Under the pieces are notes generated by a model, which did no database searches, was not told the DNA's origin, and saw nothing but the letters and a program-made list of their open reading frames with translations. Below, one piece after another: positions 16,174 to 24,259 of a stretch of DNA of 64,000 nt. The translations under genes were made by a program, and so were the position numbers. Within the stretch, counting starts at the first letter, position 1. Every line of letters begins with the position of its first letter. This DNA is from Ruminococcaceae bacterium HV4-5-B5C (lineage in GTDB: Bacteria; Bacillota; Clostridia; Oscillospirales; Acutalibacteraceae). The stretch is from assembly GCA_900184925.1 (NCBI GenBank), contig FXYJ02000004.1, positions 62,001 to 126,000 of the forward strand, written 5' to 3'.

Positions 16174-18816
16174 ATGAAGTTTTATCTTGAAACCACACGC
16201 GACGTTCTGGCGGCGGTTGAAAGCGGCGAGAATGGGCTGACGGCTTCGGATGCGTCCAGACGCGTGGAAACAAACGGAAAAAACAAACTGGCAGATCCGC
16301 CGAAGGATTCGATGCTTAAGCGATTTTTTCAGCAGCTTGGCGAACCGATGACAGTAATCCTGCTTGTTGCCGCGGCCGTTTCCGGGGTTACCTCGGCTTA
16401 CGCGCATGAGTCGTTTGCGGACGTTTTCATCATTTTAGCTGTGGTGCTTATTAATGCCGTGTTGGGCGTGTATCAGGAACACAAGGCGGAAAAAGCAATT
16501 GACGCTTTGCAGGGAATGGCTGCGGCAACTTCCAAAGTCCTGCGGGACGGTTCAGTCGAAAAAGTGAAAAGTGAAGAACTTGCGGTAGGGGATGTCGTTC
16601 TTCTTGAGGCGGGCGATGCGGTCCCGGCCGACTGCCGCATTCTGGAAAGCGCCGGAATGCAGGTGCAGGAAGCAGCCCTCACGGGCGAATCTGTGCCGGT
16701 CAGGAAGGCGGCCGAAGCTCTGTCCCTTCAGGGTCTGAAAGACATTCCTCTGGGCGACAGAAAAAACATGGCCTATCTGGGCAGTTCCGTCGTTTACGGA
16801 CGCGGGAAAGCCGTCGTCGTTGCTGCGGGGATGGACACGGAAATGGGAAAAATCGCCGATGCGATTTCCCGGGCACAGCAGGGTATGACGCCTCTGCAGA
16901 AAAAGCTGGCGCAGCTCAGCAAAGTGCTGACGTACCTTGTCGTCGGAATCTGCGCGTTTCTATTTGCGTTCAGTCTTTTAAGGGCCGGAAGCGTGAATGG
17001 AAAAGTAGTGCTGGATACCTTCATGGTTGCGGTCAGTCTTGCCGTTGCGGCAATTCCGGAGGGCCTTGCCGCCGTTGTGACGGTGGTGCTTTCCATTGGT
17101 GTTACCAACATGTCGAAGCGGAATGCCATCATTCGCAGGCTCACCGCAGTGGAAACACTCGGCTGCGCACAGGTGATCTGCTCGGACAAGACAGGAACCC
17201 TGACGCAGAACAAGATGACGGTGGTAGAGCATTACGGGGAGAACGAAGATCTTCTGGCTACTGCTCTGGCGCTCTGCAGCGACTCTATTCTGGAACAGAC
17301 AGGGGAAGTCAAGGGCGAGCCGACGGAAAACGCACTGGTTGCCTACGCCGCTTCCCGTTCGCTGAAAAAATACGAGCTTGAAAAAACGTATCCCCGTGTC
17401 AGCGAGGCTCCGTTCGATTCAGAACGAAAGATGATGTCCACTGTCCACCAGACGGAGAATGGCTATCTCCAATATACGAAGGGCGCTCCGGATGAAATTC
17501 TGAAGCACTGTACACGAATTCTCGAAAACGGTTCCGCAGTTCCGGTAACGGAAGAGCGGAGGAAAAAAGTTTCCGCAGAAAATTCCCGCATGGCGCACCG
17601 GGCGCTCCGGGTGCTGGGCGCTGCATACCGGGAATATGACGAAATGCCGTCCAGCTCAGATTCGGCAAAACTGGAACAGGACCTGACCTTCATTGGTCTT
17701 GTCGGCATGATCGACCCCGTCCGTCCGGATGCCGTCTCTGCGGTTCATGAATGCCGTGAAGCGGGAATCCGGGTAAATATGATTACAGGCGACCATAAAG
17801 AAACGGCAGCGGCCATTGCGGAGCAGCTTGGAATTCTGTCGGACGGCTCTCAGGCGGTTACGGGGGCCGAGCTGGACGAACTCAGCGACAGCGATCTGGA
17901 AAAAGCGGTCGAAAAATATTCGGTTTATGCCCGTGTACAGCCGGAGCATAAGGTGCGCATCGTTAACGCATGGAGAACGCGGGGAATGGTAACCGCCATG
18001 ACCGGGGACGGTGTGAACGATGCCCCTGCAATCAAAAGCGCGGATATCGGCATCGGCATGGGAGTAACGGGAACGGATGTTACAAAGAACGTCGCGGATA
18101 TGGTGCTTGCTGACGACAACTTTTCAACGATTGTTGCCGCCGTGGAAGAAGGCCGCAGAATTTATGATAATATCCGGAAAACAATTCAGTTCCTGCTGTC
18201 TTCCAATCTCAGCGAGGTCATCGCTGTTTTTGTCTCCATGATTCTCGGCTTTACCATTCTGAAACCCGTGCACCTGCTCTGGATCAATCTGATTACCGAC
18301 AGCATTCCCGCGCTGGCGCTTGGGATGGAGCGCAGGGAGTCGAATCTGATGTCCCGCCGTCCACGGGATCCGGACGAAGGGATTTTTTCCGGCGGAACGG
18401 GAATCGATGTCGCATACCAGGGCTTCCTGATTGCGTGCATCACCCTTGCTGCGTATCTGACGGGCCATTTTATGGAAACAGGCGTCTGGACCTTTACAAA
18501 CAGTGCGGACGGAATGACGATGGCTTTCCTGACGATGTCGATGGCGGAAATGTTTCATTCCGTTAACATGCGTTCCCAGCGCGGCTCCATTTTCACAATC
18601 AGGGAACGAAATCCTGTTCTGATCATCGCGCTGGCGGGGTCGCTTCTGCTGACTTCCGCTGTGATTTTCATCCCGCCGCTTTCGCATACCTTCGGCTTTG
18701 AGCCGATTTCCGCCGCGGAGTACTTTACGGCAATGCTTCTTGCGTTCTCTGTAATACCAATTGTGGAACTGGTAAAGCTGGCTCAGCGGGCTGCCGGACG
18801 GAACACACACAGATAA
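16174..18816 (+). CDS. P-type (P2A) cation ATPase, Ca2+/Mn2+ exporter, under Mn2+ riboswitch control
   Basis: An 880-residue SERCA/PMR1-like pump. Visible: actuator TGES (LTGESVPV), phosphorylation site DKTGTLT with Asp338, hinge GDGVNDAPAIKSAD, and cation-site residues matching the SERCA type in M4 (IPEGLAAV), M5 (SSNLSEV) and M6 (INLITDSIPALALGME). About ten membrane helices. It hydrolyses ATP to export Ca2+ or Mn2+ from the cytoplasm. The ATG at 16174 follows GGAAGGAG. Control by a Mn2+ riboswitch suggests Mn2+ detoxification is at least part of its job, as reported for related riboswitch-controlled P-ATPases in lactic streptococci and lactococci. Confidence 0.93.
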   Translation: MKFYLETTRDVLAAVESGENGLTASDASRRVETNGKNKLADPPKDSMLKRFFQQLGEPMTVILLVAAAVSGVTSAYAHESFADVFIILAVVLINAVLGVYQEHKAEKAIDALQGMAAATSKVLRDGSVEKVKSEELAVGDVVLLEAGDAVPADCRILESAGMQVQEAALTGESVPVRKAAEALSLQGLKDIPLGDRKNMAYLGSSVVYGRGKAVVVAAGMDTEMGKIADAISRAQQGMTPLQKKLAQLSKVLTYLVVGICAFLFAFSLLRAGSVNGKVVLDTFMVAVSLAVAAIPEGLAAVVTVVLSIGVTNMSKRNAIIRRLTAVETLGCAQVICSDKTGTLTQNKMTVVEHYGENEDLLATALALCSDSILEQTGEVKGEPTENALVAYAASRSLKKYELEKTYPRVSEAPFDSERKMMSTVHQTENGYLQYTKGAPDEILKHCTRILENGSAVPVTEERRKKVSAENSRMAHRALRVLGAAYREYDEMPSSSDSAKLEQDLTFIGLVGMIDPVRPDAVSAVHECREAGIRVNMITGDHKETAAAIAEQLGILSDGSQAVTGAELDELSDSDLEKAVEKYSVYARVQPEHKVRIVNAWRTRGMVTAMTGDGVNDAPAIKSADIGIGMGVTGTDVTKNVADMVLADDNFSTIVAAVEEGRRIYDNIRKTIQFLLSSNLSEVIAVFVSMILGFTILKPVHLLWINLITDSIPALALGMERRESNLMSRRPRDPDEGIFSGGTGIDVAYQGFLIACITLAAYLTGHFMETGVWTFTNSADGMTMAFLTMSMAEMFHSVNMRSQRGSIFTIRERNPVLIIALAGSLLLTSAVIFIPPLSHTFGFEPISAAEYFTAMLLAFSVIPIVELVKLAQRAAGRNTHR

Positions 18817-18820
18817 AACG

Positions 18821-18858
18821 AAAACAGCCTCGGAATTTTTTCCGAGGCTGTTTTCCGC
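18821..18858. terminator. Bidirectional terminator between convergent P-ATPase genes
   Basis: Perfect 15-bp stem starting AAAACAGCCTCGG (from 18821) and ending CCGAGGCTGTTTT (to 18854), T-rich loop, A/T runs on both sides. Confidence 0.9.
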
Positions 18859-18865
18859 GTAACCG

Positions 18866-21088
18866 TCAGGAACGTTTTTTGCCCGAGTTTATCACACGGA
18901 TTGAGTTCAGTACGGCGATAATCGTTACTCCGACGTCACCGAAAACGGCGGCCCACATCGTTGCCAAACCAAACGCCGCAAGAATCAGGATCAAAAATTT
19001 GACACCGAGGGCGAGAATAATGTTCTCCCATACAATTCTGTGTGTCTGTCTGGCGATGCGGATGGCGGTGACCAGTTTGGACGGTTCATCCGTCATCAGA
19101 ACAATATCGGCAGCTTCAATGGCGGCGTCGGAACCGATTCCTCCCATGGCAACTCCCACGTCCGCCTGTGCAAGCACAGGGGCATCGTTCATGCCGTCGC
19201 CGACGAAAACCAGCTTTCCGCCATCACGCATCCGGCTGTGGAACCGTTCCATCTGTTCGACTTTCTGAAGCGGGAGAAGGTCTGTGTATACACTTTCCAG
19301 CCCAAGCTCTTCGGCAACCTTTTCCCCCGTAGCCCGATTGTCCCCTGTGAGCATTGATGTGTGAATGCCCGAAGATTTCAGGTCCCGTATTGTAGCGGCA
19401 CTGTCGTCTTTTATCTCGTCTGCTATCACAATATGCCCGGCATATCGGCCGCTGACTGCGAGGTATACAACGGCTCCGTTTTCCGTGATTTCAGGGCATT
19501 CGATTCCGCCGTCGGCCAGAAGCTTCGCGTTTCCGGCGAGTACCGCTTTGCCGTCTACGGAGGCGCGGATGCCTTTCCCAGGGATTTCTTCATAATCGGC
19601 AACAAGCGACGTGTCGGGGTCAGACCCGTACGCACTGCGGACGGCAAGGGCAATCGGATGACTGGAATACGACTCGGCGTGTGCGGCAAGACGAAGGACT
19701 TCCTCCTGTGTTGTATCGCTTGCGGTGTTGATCTGCACGACCCGGAACGTTCCCTTCGTCAGTGTTCCCGTTTTGTCGAATACGACGGTGTCCACCCGGT
19801 TCAGCGCTTCGAGATAATTGCTTCCTTTCACCAGAATACCGCTTTTGGACGCAGCGCCGATTCCTCCGAAAAAGCTGAGCGGAATGGAAAGAACGAGTGC
19901 GCATGGGCAGGAAACAACAAGAAATGTCAAAGCACGGCTGAGCCAGTCGTAAAACCGGGCACCCGGGATGACCAACGGGGGAATTACAGCCAGCGCTATG
20001 GCGGAAAAGACGACGACAGGCGTATAGATTTTGGCAAACTTGGTGATGAAGTTTTCTGTCGGCGCTTTTTTGCTGCTTGCATTCTGAACCATATCGAGAA
20101 TTTTATTGACGGTGGATTGGCCGAATTCTTTTGTCACGCGGACAGTCAGCACACCCGTCTGATTAATGAATCCTGAAAAAATCTCGTTTCCTGCAGAAAT
20201 GCGGCGAGGCGAGGATTCCCCCGTAAGCGCGGATGTGTCAAGAAACGAGGTACCGTCCTCCACAATGCCATCCAACGGAACTTTTTCCCCGGGAAAGATC
20301 AAAATGCGATCATCGGGCCGGATTTCTTCCGGCGACACGCGGCGTGTTTCTCCGTTAATTTTCAGGTTGGCATAATCCGGACGGATATCCATAAGGGACG
20401 CGATGGAAGATCTTGAACGGCGTACGGCGCGCTCCTGAAAAAATTCGCCGACCTGATAAAAAAGCATAACAGCGACGCTTTCTGAAAACTCTCCGATGCA
20501 AAATGCCCCGACTGAGGCAACAGCCATCAGAAAGTTTTCATCAAACACGCGCCCATGCAGAATGTTTTTCGCTGCCTGCAGCAGTACTTTTCCGCCGGAA
20601 AAAAGAAGGCTTGCAAGGAAAACGGCGAATTTTGCGTTCTGCGGGAGGGGAAGAAGAATTCCAATGAGAAACAAAAGAGCTCCTGCACCGAATGCAATCA
20701 TGGAAAGCCGGTCGCTTTTTTCCTCCTCGTCCTTTTCCGGCTGTTCCGTTCCTTCCCGATTGATCCTTACATCGGGTTCCATCCGGTGGATTGTTTTTTC
20801 TGCTTCGTCCAGAACGGCGGGGAGCAGAGCCTTGCGCTCCGCTTCGATAGTAAGCCTGCCGGCAACGAAATTCATATTGGCGGAACGGACGCCGGAAATT
20901 TTTCGGACGGCTTTTTCAATTTCCGCTGCGCAGTCTGCACAGTCAAGATTTTTCAGCGTCAGTGTGCCAGCTGTCTCTGCACTGGGCAGGGGAGAAGTAT
21001 TTGAGGGTACCAATTGATTACTGGATTCGGTAGAACAGACGTTGCATGGGATGCGCTCCGGTTCACCTTTATTTTTTGATGTTACCAT
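18866..21088 (-). CDS. cadA: Heavy-metal (Cd2+/Zn2+/Pb2+) P1B-type ATPase
   Basis: A 740-residue pump. Residues ~45-110 are a heavy-metal-associated domain with the metal motif LDCADCAAEIEKAV; a further CNVC pair lies near residues 19-22. The core has the P1B marks: SCPCAL in the sixth membrane helix, DKTGTLTKG, HP motif (SYSSHPIA), TGDN and GDGMNDAPVLAQAD. The CPC type with this N-terminus fits Cd/Zn/Pb exporters rather than Cu pumps. It lies 60 bp downstream of a cadC-like repressor gene with its own operator copy in between (21114-21136). Metal choice is inferred from family and partner regulator. Confidence 0.92.
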   Translation of the reverse strand: MVTSKNKGEPERIPCNVCSTESSNQLVPSNTSPLPSAETAGTLTLKNLDCADCAAEIEKAVRKISGVRSANMNFVAGRLTIEAERKALLPAVLDEAEKTIHRMEPDVRINREGTEQPEKDEEEKSDRLSMIAFGAGALLFLIGILLPLPQNAKFAVFLASLLFSGGKVLLQAAKNILHGRVFDENFLMAVASVGAFCIGEFSESVAVMLFYQVGEFFQERAVRRSRSSIASLMDIRPDYANLKINGETRRVSPEEIRPDDRILIFPGEKVPLDGIVEDGTSFLDTSALTGESSPRRISAGNEIFSGFINQTGVLTVRVTKEFGQSTVNKILDMVQNASSKKAPTENFITKFAKIYTPVVVFSAIALAVIPPLVIPGARFYDWLSRALTFLVVSCPCALVLSIPLSFFGGIGAASKSGILVKGSNYLEALNRVDTVVFDKTGTLTKGTFRVVQINTASDTTQEEVLRLAAHAESYSSHPIALAVRSAYGSDPDTSLVADYEEIPGKGIRASVDGKAVLAGNAKLLADGGIECPEITENGAVVYLAVSGRYAGHIVIADEIKDDSAATIRDLKSSGIHTSMLTGDNRATGEKVAEELGLESVYTDLLPLQKVEQMERFHSRMRDGGKLVFVGDGMNDAPVLAQADVGVAMGGIGSDAAIEAADIVLMTDEPSKLVTAIRIARQTHRIVWENIILALGVKFLILILAAFGLATMWAAVFGDVGVTIIAVLNSIRVINSGKKRS

Positions 21089-21113
21089 TGTGACCCACCT
21101 TCTATTAAATGAT

Positions 21114-21136
21114 CAGTTGAACAATTGTGCAATCGT
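21114..21136 (-). promoter_or_regulatory. Second CadC-type operator, between cadC and cadA
   Basis: CAGTTGAACAA followed by an imperfect inverted half. It matches 18 of 23 positions of the operator in front of cadC (minus-strand reading of 21535-21557), including the first 11 without a mismatch. Confidence 0.6.
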
Positions 21137-21148
21137 TAGGGCAAAAAA

Positions 21149-21514
21149 TTATTCGGAAATATGCGAGAGGCCCTGCCCAAAGATATTCTTGACGTGTTCG
21201 TCGTCGAGCGAATAGTAAACAACTTTGCCGCTGCGGCGGTTTTTGATGAGCTTTGACTGTTTCAGAATGCGCAGCTGATGGGAAATGGCCGATTTTGTCA
21301 TTCCGAGCAGCGCCGCAATGTCGCAAACGCACATTTCGGATTGAAACAGCGCACAGATTATTTTAACCCGCGTGGAATCGCCGAATACTTTGAAGAGGTC
21401 GGCCAGGTCCAGCAAAGCTTCCTCCTCAGGCATGTTTTGGCGGACACTTCTGACAACGTCTTCGTGAATGACGGTGCAGTCGCATTTGTCGATATCGGGA
21501 ATAGCGGAGTTCAT
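21149..21514 (-). CDS. cadC: ArsR/SmtB-family metal-responsive repressor, CadC type
   Basis: A 121-residue winged-helix repressor. Metal ligands of both known sites can be seen: the N-terminal CDC (KCDCTVIHED) with CVC in helix alpha-3 (SEMCVCDIA), forming the Cd/Pb-sensing alpha-3N site, and at the C-terminus D-x-H-x10-H-x2-E (DEH...HISE), the alpha-5 Zn site. DNA-reading helix: MTKSAISHQLRILKQ. Start at ATG 21514, with GAGGTG six bases before it; a GTG at 21523 is possible. Binding metal releases the repressor from DNA. It sits directly before cadA, and matching operators precede both genes. Confidence 0.9.
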   Translation of the reverse strand: MNSAIPDIDKCDCTVIHEDVVRSVRQNMPEEEALLDLADLFKVFGDSTRVKIICALFQSEMCVCDIAALLGMTKSAISHQLRILKQSKLIKNRRSGKVVYYSLDDEHVKNIFGQGLSHISE

Positions 21515-21533
21515 AGGATTCACCTCACAATAA

Positions 21534-21557
21534 ACAGTTGATCACTTGTTCAACTGT
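21534..21557 (-). promoter_or_regulatory. CadC operator overlapping the cadC transcription start
   Basis: Perfect 8-bp inverted repeat ACAGTTGA (21534-21541) / TCAACTGT (21550-21557) with an 8-base centre. It lies just downstream of the -10 box, where repressor binding would block polymerase. Confidence 0.75.
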
Positions 21558-21585
21558 ATTATACCCCAAATTCCCTCTAAGTCAA
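21558..21585 (-). promoter_or_regulatory. Promoter of cadC-cadA
   Basis: On the minus strand: TTGACT (21585-21580), 16-base spacer, TATAAT (21563-21558), directly abutting the operator. Confidence 0.8.
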
Positions 21586-21625
21586 GGCGAACGGCAAAAA
21601 AATTTACCGGAAGGAGCCCAGCATG

Positions 21626-21654
21626 TTTACAAGAGCCTGAAAATATGCTATCCT
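21626..21654 (+). promoter_or_regulatory. Promoter of the rubredoxin gene
   Basis: TTTACA (21626-21631), 17-base spacer, TATCCT (21649-21654), 30 bp before the ATG. Confidence 0.6.
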
Positions 21655-21684
21655 ATCTGCACAGAAAAAATGGAGGGATTTTAA

Positions 21685-21846
21685 ATGAAAAACTATGTTT
21701 GCTCCGTCTGTGGTTATGTTTACGATCCCGAGCAGGGAGATCCGGACAACGGAATCGCTCCGGGCACAAAATTTGAAGACCTGCCGGATGACTGGGTATG
21801 CCCGCTTTGCGGCGCCGGGAAAGAAGATTTCGAGCCGGAAGAATAA
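21685..21846 (+). CDS. Rubredoxin
   Basis: A 53-residue protein, the family's normal length. Two CxxCG knuckles, [10 protein letters not shown] (Cys6, Cys9) and CPLCGAGK (Cys39, Cys42), bind a single iron in an Fe(Cys)4 site; the conserved DLPDDWVCP precedes the second knuckle. Rubredoxins are small cytoplasmic electron carriers, in anaerobes often serving oxygen or peroxide reduction. GGAGGGATT stands before the ATG at 21685. It has its own promoter and a strong terminator, so it is monocistronic; its redox partner is not in this window. Confidence 0.95.
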   Translation: MKNYVCSVCGYVYDPEQGDPDNGIAPGTKFEDLPDDWVCPLCGAGKEDFEPEE

Positions 21847-21879
21847 TAGTACCTTTCATGGATAGCAATGCATTTGCAC

Positions 21880-21908
21880 AAAACGGCCGATTTTTTCGGC
21901 CGTTTTTT
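21880..21908 (+). terminator. Terminator of the rubredoxin gene
   Basis: 10-bp stem AAACGGCCGA (21881-21890) / TCGGCCGTTT (21896-21905) followed by a T-run. Confidence 0.9.
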
Positions 21909-21932
21909 TGCCCTCTTCCGAAAACAAAAGCC

Positions 21933-21961
21933 TTGTGTTTTCGGAATGGCGGGATTATAAT
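21933..21961 (+). promoter_or_regulatory. Promoter of the MarR-ABC operon
   Basis: TTGTGT (21933-21938), 17-base spacer, TATAAT (21956-21961). Confidence 0.65.
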
Positions 21962-21976
21962 GTTGTATAGCCAACA
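21961..21976 (+). promoter_or_regulatory. Candidate MarR operator
   Basis: Inverted repeat TGTTG-tatagc-CAACA right after the -10 box of the MarR-ABC promoter, the expected place for an autorepressor. Confidence 0.5.
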
Positions 21977-22020
21977 GTTTGACATCCACCAATTATGGGC
22001 TCCGGAAAAAGAGGCGTTGT

Positions 22021-22452
22021 ATGAAAGAAAAGCCGATCGGTCTGCAGTTGCGACAACTGAATAATCTGATCACAAGGTATATGGATCGTTCTCCTGTAAA
22101 ACAGCAGGTCAATAAAATAACCGGAACAAACGGATGGATTATCGGTTATATTGCAAAGCATTCGGAAAAGGATCTTTTTCAGAAGGATTTGGAACATCGG
22201 TTTGGAATTACACGTTCTACGGCATCGAAGGTTTTGACTTTGATGGAGCGCAAAGGCTTAATCATCCGGCAGAGCGTTCCTTATGATGCAAGACTCAAGA
22301 AAATCACTTTGACACAAAAAGCGCTCGAAATTAACGAAATGGCCAAGGCTGACGGAGAGCTCTTTGAAAAGACGCTTACGGAGGGCTTTTCCGACGGGGA
22401 ACTGGACACCCTTCAGGATTATTTGGAAAGGATGAAGCGGAATATGCAATAA
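22021..22452 (+). CDS. MarR family transcriptional regulator
   Basis: A 143-residue winged-helix protein. The recognition region reads KDLEHRFGITRSTASKVLTLME, followed by the wing KGLIIRQSVPYDARLKKITLT with the D-x-R motif (DAR) typical of MarR proteins. The ATG at 22021 follows AAAGAGG. It comes directly before genes for a heterodimeric ABC exporter (55 bp to the first), an arrangement usual for drug-responsive local repressors; a palindrome at the promoter (21961-21976) could be its operator. The inducer is unknown. Confidence 0.9.
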   Translation: MKEKPIGLQLRQLNNLITRYMDRSPVKQQVNKITGTNGWIIGYIAKHSEKDLFQKDLEHRFGITRSTASKVLTLMERKGLIIRQSVPYDARLKKITLTQKALEINEMAKADGELFEKTLTEGFSDGELDTLQDYLERMKRNMQ

Positions 22453-22507
22453 TTGTTATTTGGAATGAATACCACAGCCTTACTCTATTGAATAAAGGAT
22501 GTTGTTT

Positions 22508-24259
22508 ATGATCAAAAAACTTGCGGCGAGTCTGCGTGAATATAAAAAGCAGTCAATTCTTACGCCGCTGTATGTCATGATGGAAGCAGTACTAGACGTC
22601 GTCATTCCAACCCTGATGGCCAATCTGATCGATTTTGGCATTGATAAAAAGGATATGCCCTATCTCCTGAAAATGGGACTGCTGCTTTTTTTCTGTGCCT
22701 GTCTGGCAATGCTTTTCGGCACTCTGTCAGGGCGCGGCGCTGCCATTGCCTCCGCGGGATTTGCCCGGAATCTGCGAAAAGACATGTACTACCGCGTACA
22801 GGATTTTTCCTTCTCCAATATCGATAAATTCTCAACGGCAAGTATTGTGACCCGCCTGACGACCGACGTCACGAATCTGCAGAATTCCTATCAGATGATT
22901 CTTCGTGTTGCGGTGCGAAGCCCTGCAATGCTGATTTTCTGTCTTATCGCGACATTTCGCATCGACAGGGACCTTGCGATGGTCTTTGTGTATTTTCTCC
23001 CGATACTGGGCATCGGCCTGTGGCTGATTATTGCCCATGTGCACCCGATCTTTGAACGCGTATTCCGCACTTACGATAAACTGAACAATGTCGTGCAGGA
23101 GAATCTCCACGCAATCCGTGTGGTCAAATCTTTTAACAGAGAAGACCATGAGCAGGAGAAGTTCGGGGGTATTTCACAGGATATTTACCGTGACTTTTCC
23201 AAGGCTACCGGCCGTCTGGCTTATAACATGCCGCTCATGCAGTTCTGCGTTTACGGTTCCATGATTCTCATCTCCTGGCTCGGCGCGAGGGCAATCGTAG
23301 CCTCCGGGAACAATCCGGCCGTTGGGCTTTCAACCGGCGACCTGATGGGCTTCATCACTTACACCTTCCAGATTCTGATGAGCCTGATGATGCTCTCTAT
23401 GGTGTTCGTTATGATCGTAACGTCGCGTGCCTCCGCAGAACGCATTACCCAGATCCTGAATGAAGAGAGTACGCTGAAAAACTGTGAGAACCCGCTTCAC
23501 GAGGTGAAAGACGGTTCCATCGCGTTTGAAGACGTTATGTTTTCCTATGCTCGAAAATCTGACAAACCCGTTCTCGACCATATCAGCTTCACCGCGACGC
23601 CGGGGCAGACAATCGGAATTATCGGAGGCACCGGATCTTCCAAATCAAGCCTTGTTCAACTGATTCCGCGCCTGTACGACGTCATTTCGGGCCGGGTTCT
23701 GGTTGGCGGAGTTGATGTGCGTGAATACGACATCGAGACGCTTCGGAATCAGGTTGCTGTTGTCCTGCAGAAAAACGTGCTGTTTTCCGGCACGATCAAA
23801 GAAAATCTCCGCTGGGGCAATGAACAAGCGACGGATGAGGAACTGGTGAATGCCTGCCGTCTTGCGCAGGCCGACGGCTTCATCCGGGAGTTTCCCGACC
23901 AATATGATACCTATATCGATCAGGGAGGAACGAATGTTTCCGGCGGGCAGAAGCAGCGTATCTGCATTGCCCGTGCGCTCCTGAAAAAACCGAAGATATT
24001 AATTCTTGATGACTCCACGAGTGCTGTCGATACAAAAACCGATGCGCAGATTCGCAAGGCATTCCGTGAAGAAATCCCGGATACAACGAAAATCATCATC
24101 GCACAGCGTGTTTCTTCCGTTCAAGACGCCGATCAGATCATCGTTATGGATGATGGTCATATCAGCGCGCTCGGGACGCATGAGGAACTGTTGAAAACTT
24201 CTCCTATTTACCAGGAAGTTTATGAGTCCCAGAACAAAGGAGGGGTGCTCCATGGCTAA
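22508..24259 (+). CDS. ABC exporter half-transporter, subunit 1 (degenerate NBD)
   Basis: A 583-residue protein with an N-terminal six-helix exporter domain (to ~residue 320) and a C-terminal ATPase domain. Walker A reads GGTGSSKSS, the signature is NVSGGQKQR, and Walker B ends ILILDDSTSAVD, that is Asp instead of the catalytic Glu. One such degenerate half is the rule in heterodimeric exporters (LmrCD, BmrCD, TM287/288 type). Start at 22508 chosen from the AAAGGA 8 bases upstream. It overlaps the second subunit by 8 bases and follows a MarR regulator, so a role in drug or toxic-compound export is likely. Confidence 0.92.
   Translation: MIKKLAASLREYKKQSILTPLYVMMEAVLDVVIPTLMANLIDFGIDKKDMPYLLKMGLLLFFCACLAMLFGTLSGRGAAIASAGFARNLRKDMYYRVQDFSFSNIDKFSTASIVTRLTTDVTNLQNSYQMILRVAVRSPAMLIFCLIATFRIDRDLAMVFVYFLPILGIGLWLIIAHVHPIFERVFRTYDKLNNVVQENLHAIRVVKSFNREDHEQEKFGGISQDIYRDFSKATGRLAYNMPLMQFCVYGSMILISWLGARAIVASGNNPAVGLSTGDLMGFITYTFQILMSLMMLSMVFVMIVTSRASAERITQILNEESTLKNCENPLHEVKDGSIAFEDVMFSYARKSDKPVLDHISFTATPGQTIGIIGGTGSSKSSLVQLIPRLYDVISGRVLVGGVDVREYDIETLRNQVAVVLQKNVLFSGTIKENLRWGNEQATDEELVNACRLAQADGFIREFPDQYDTYIDQGGTNVSGGQKQRICIARALLKKPKILILDDSTSAVDTKTDAQIRKAFREEIPDTTKIIIAQRVSSVQDADQIIVMDDGHISALGTHEELLKTSPIYQEVYESQNKGGVLHG

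Noticed and set aside
19361..20176. 271-codon plus-strand frame opposite cadA
   Set aside because: Antisense shadow of an intact P1B-type ATPase; no motifs or start signal.
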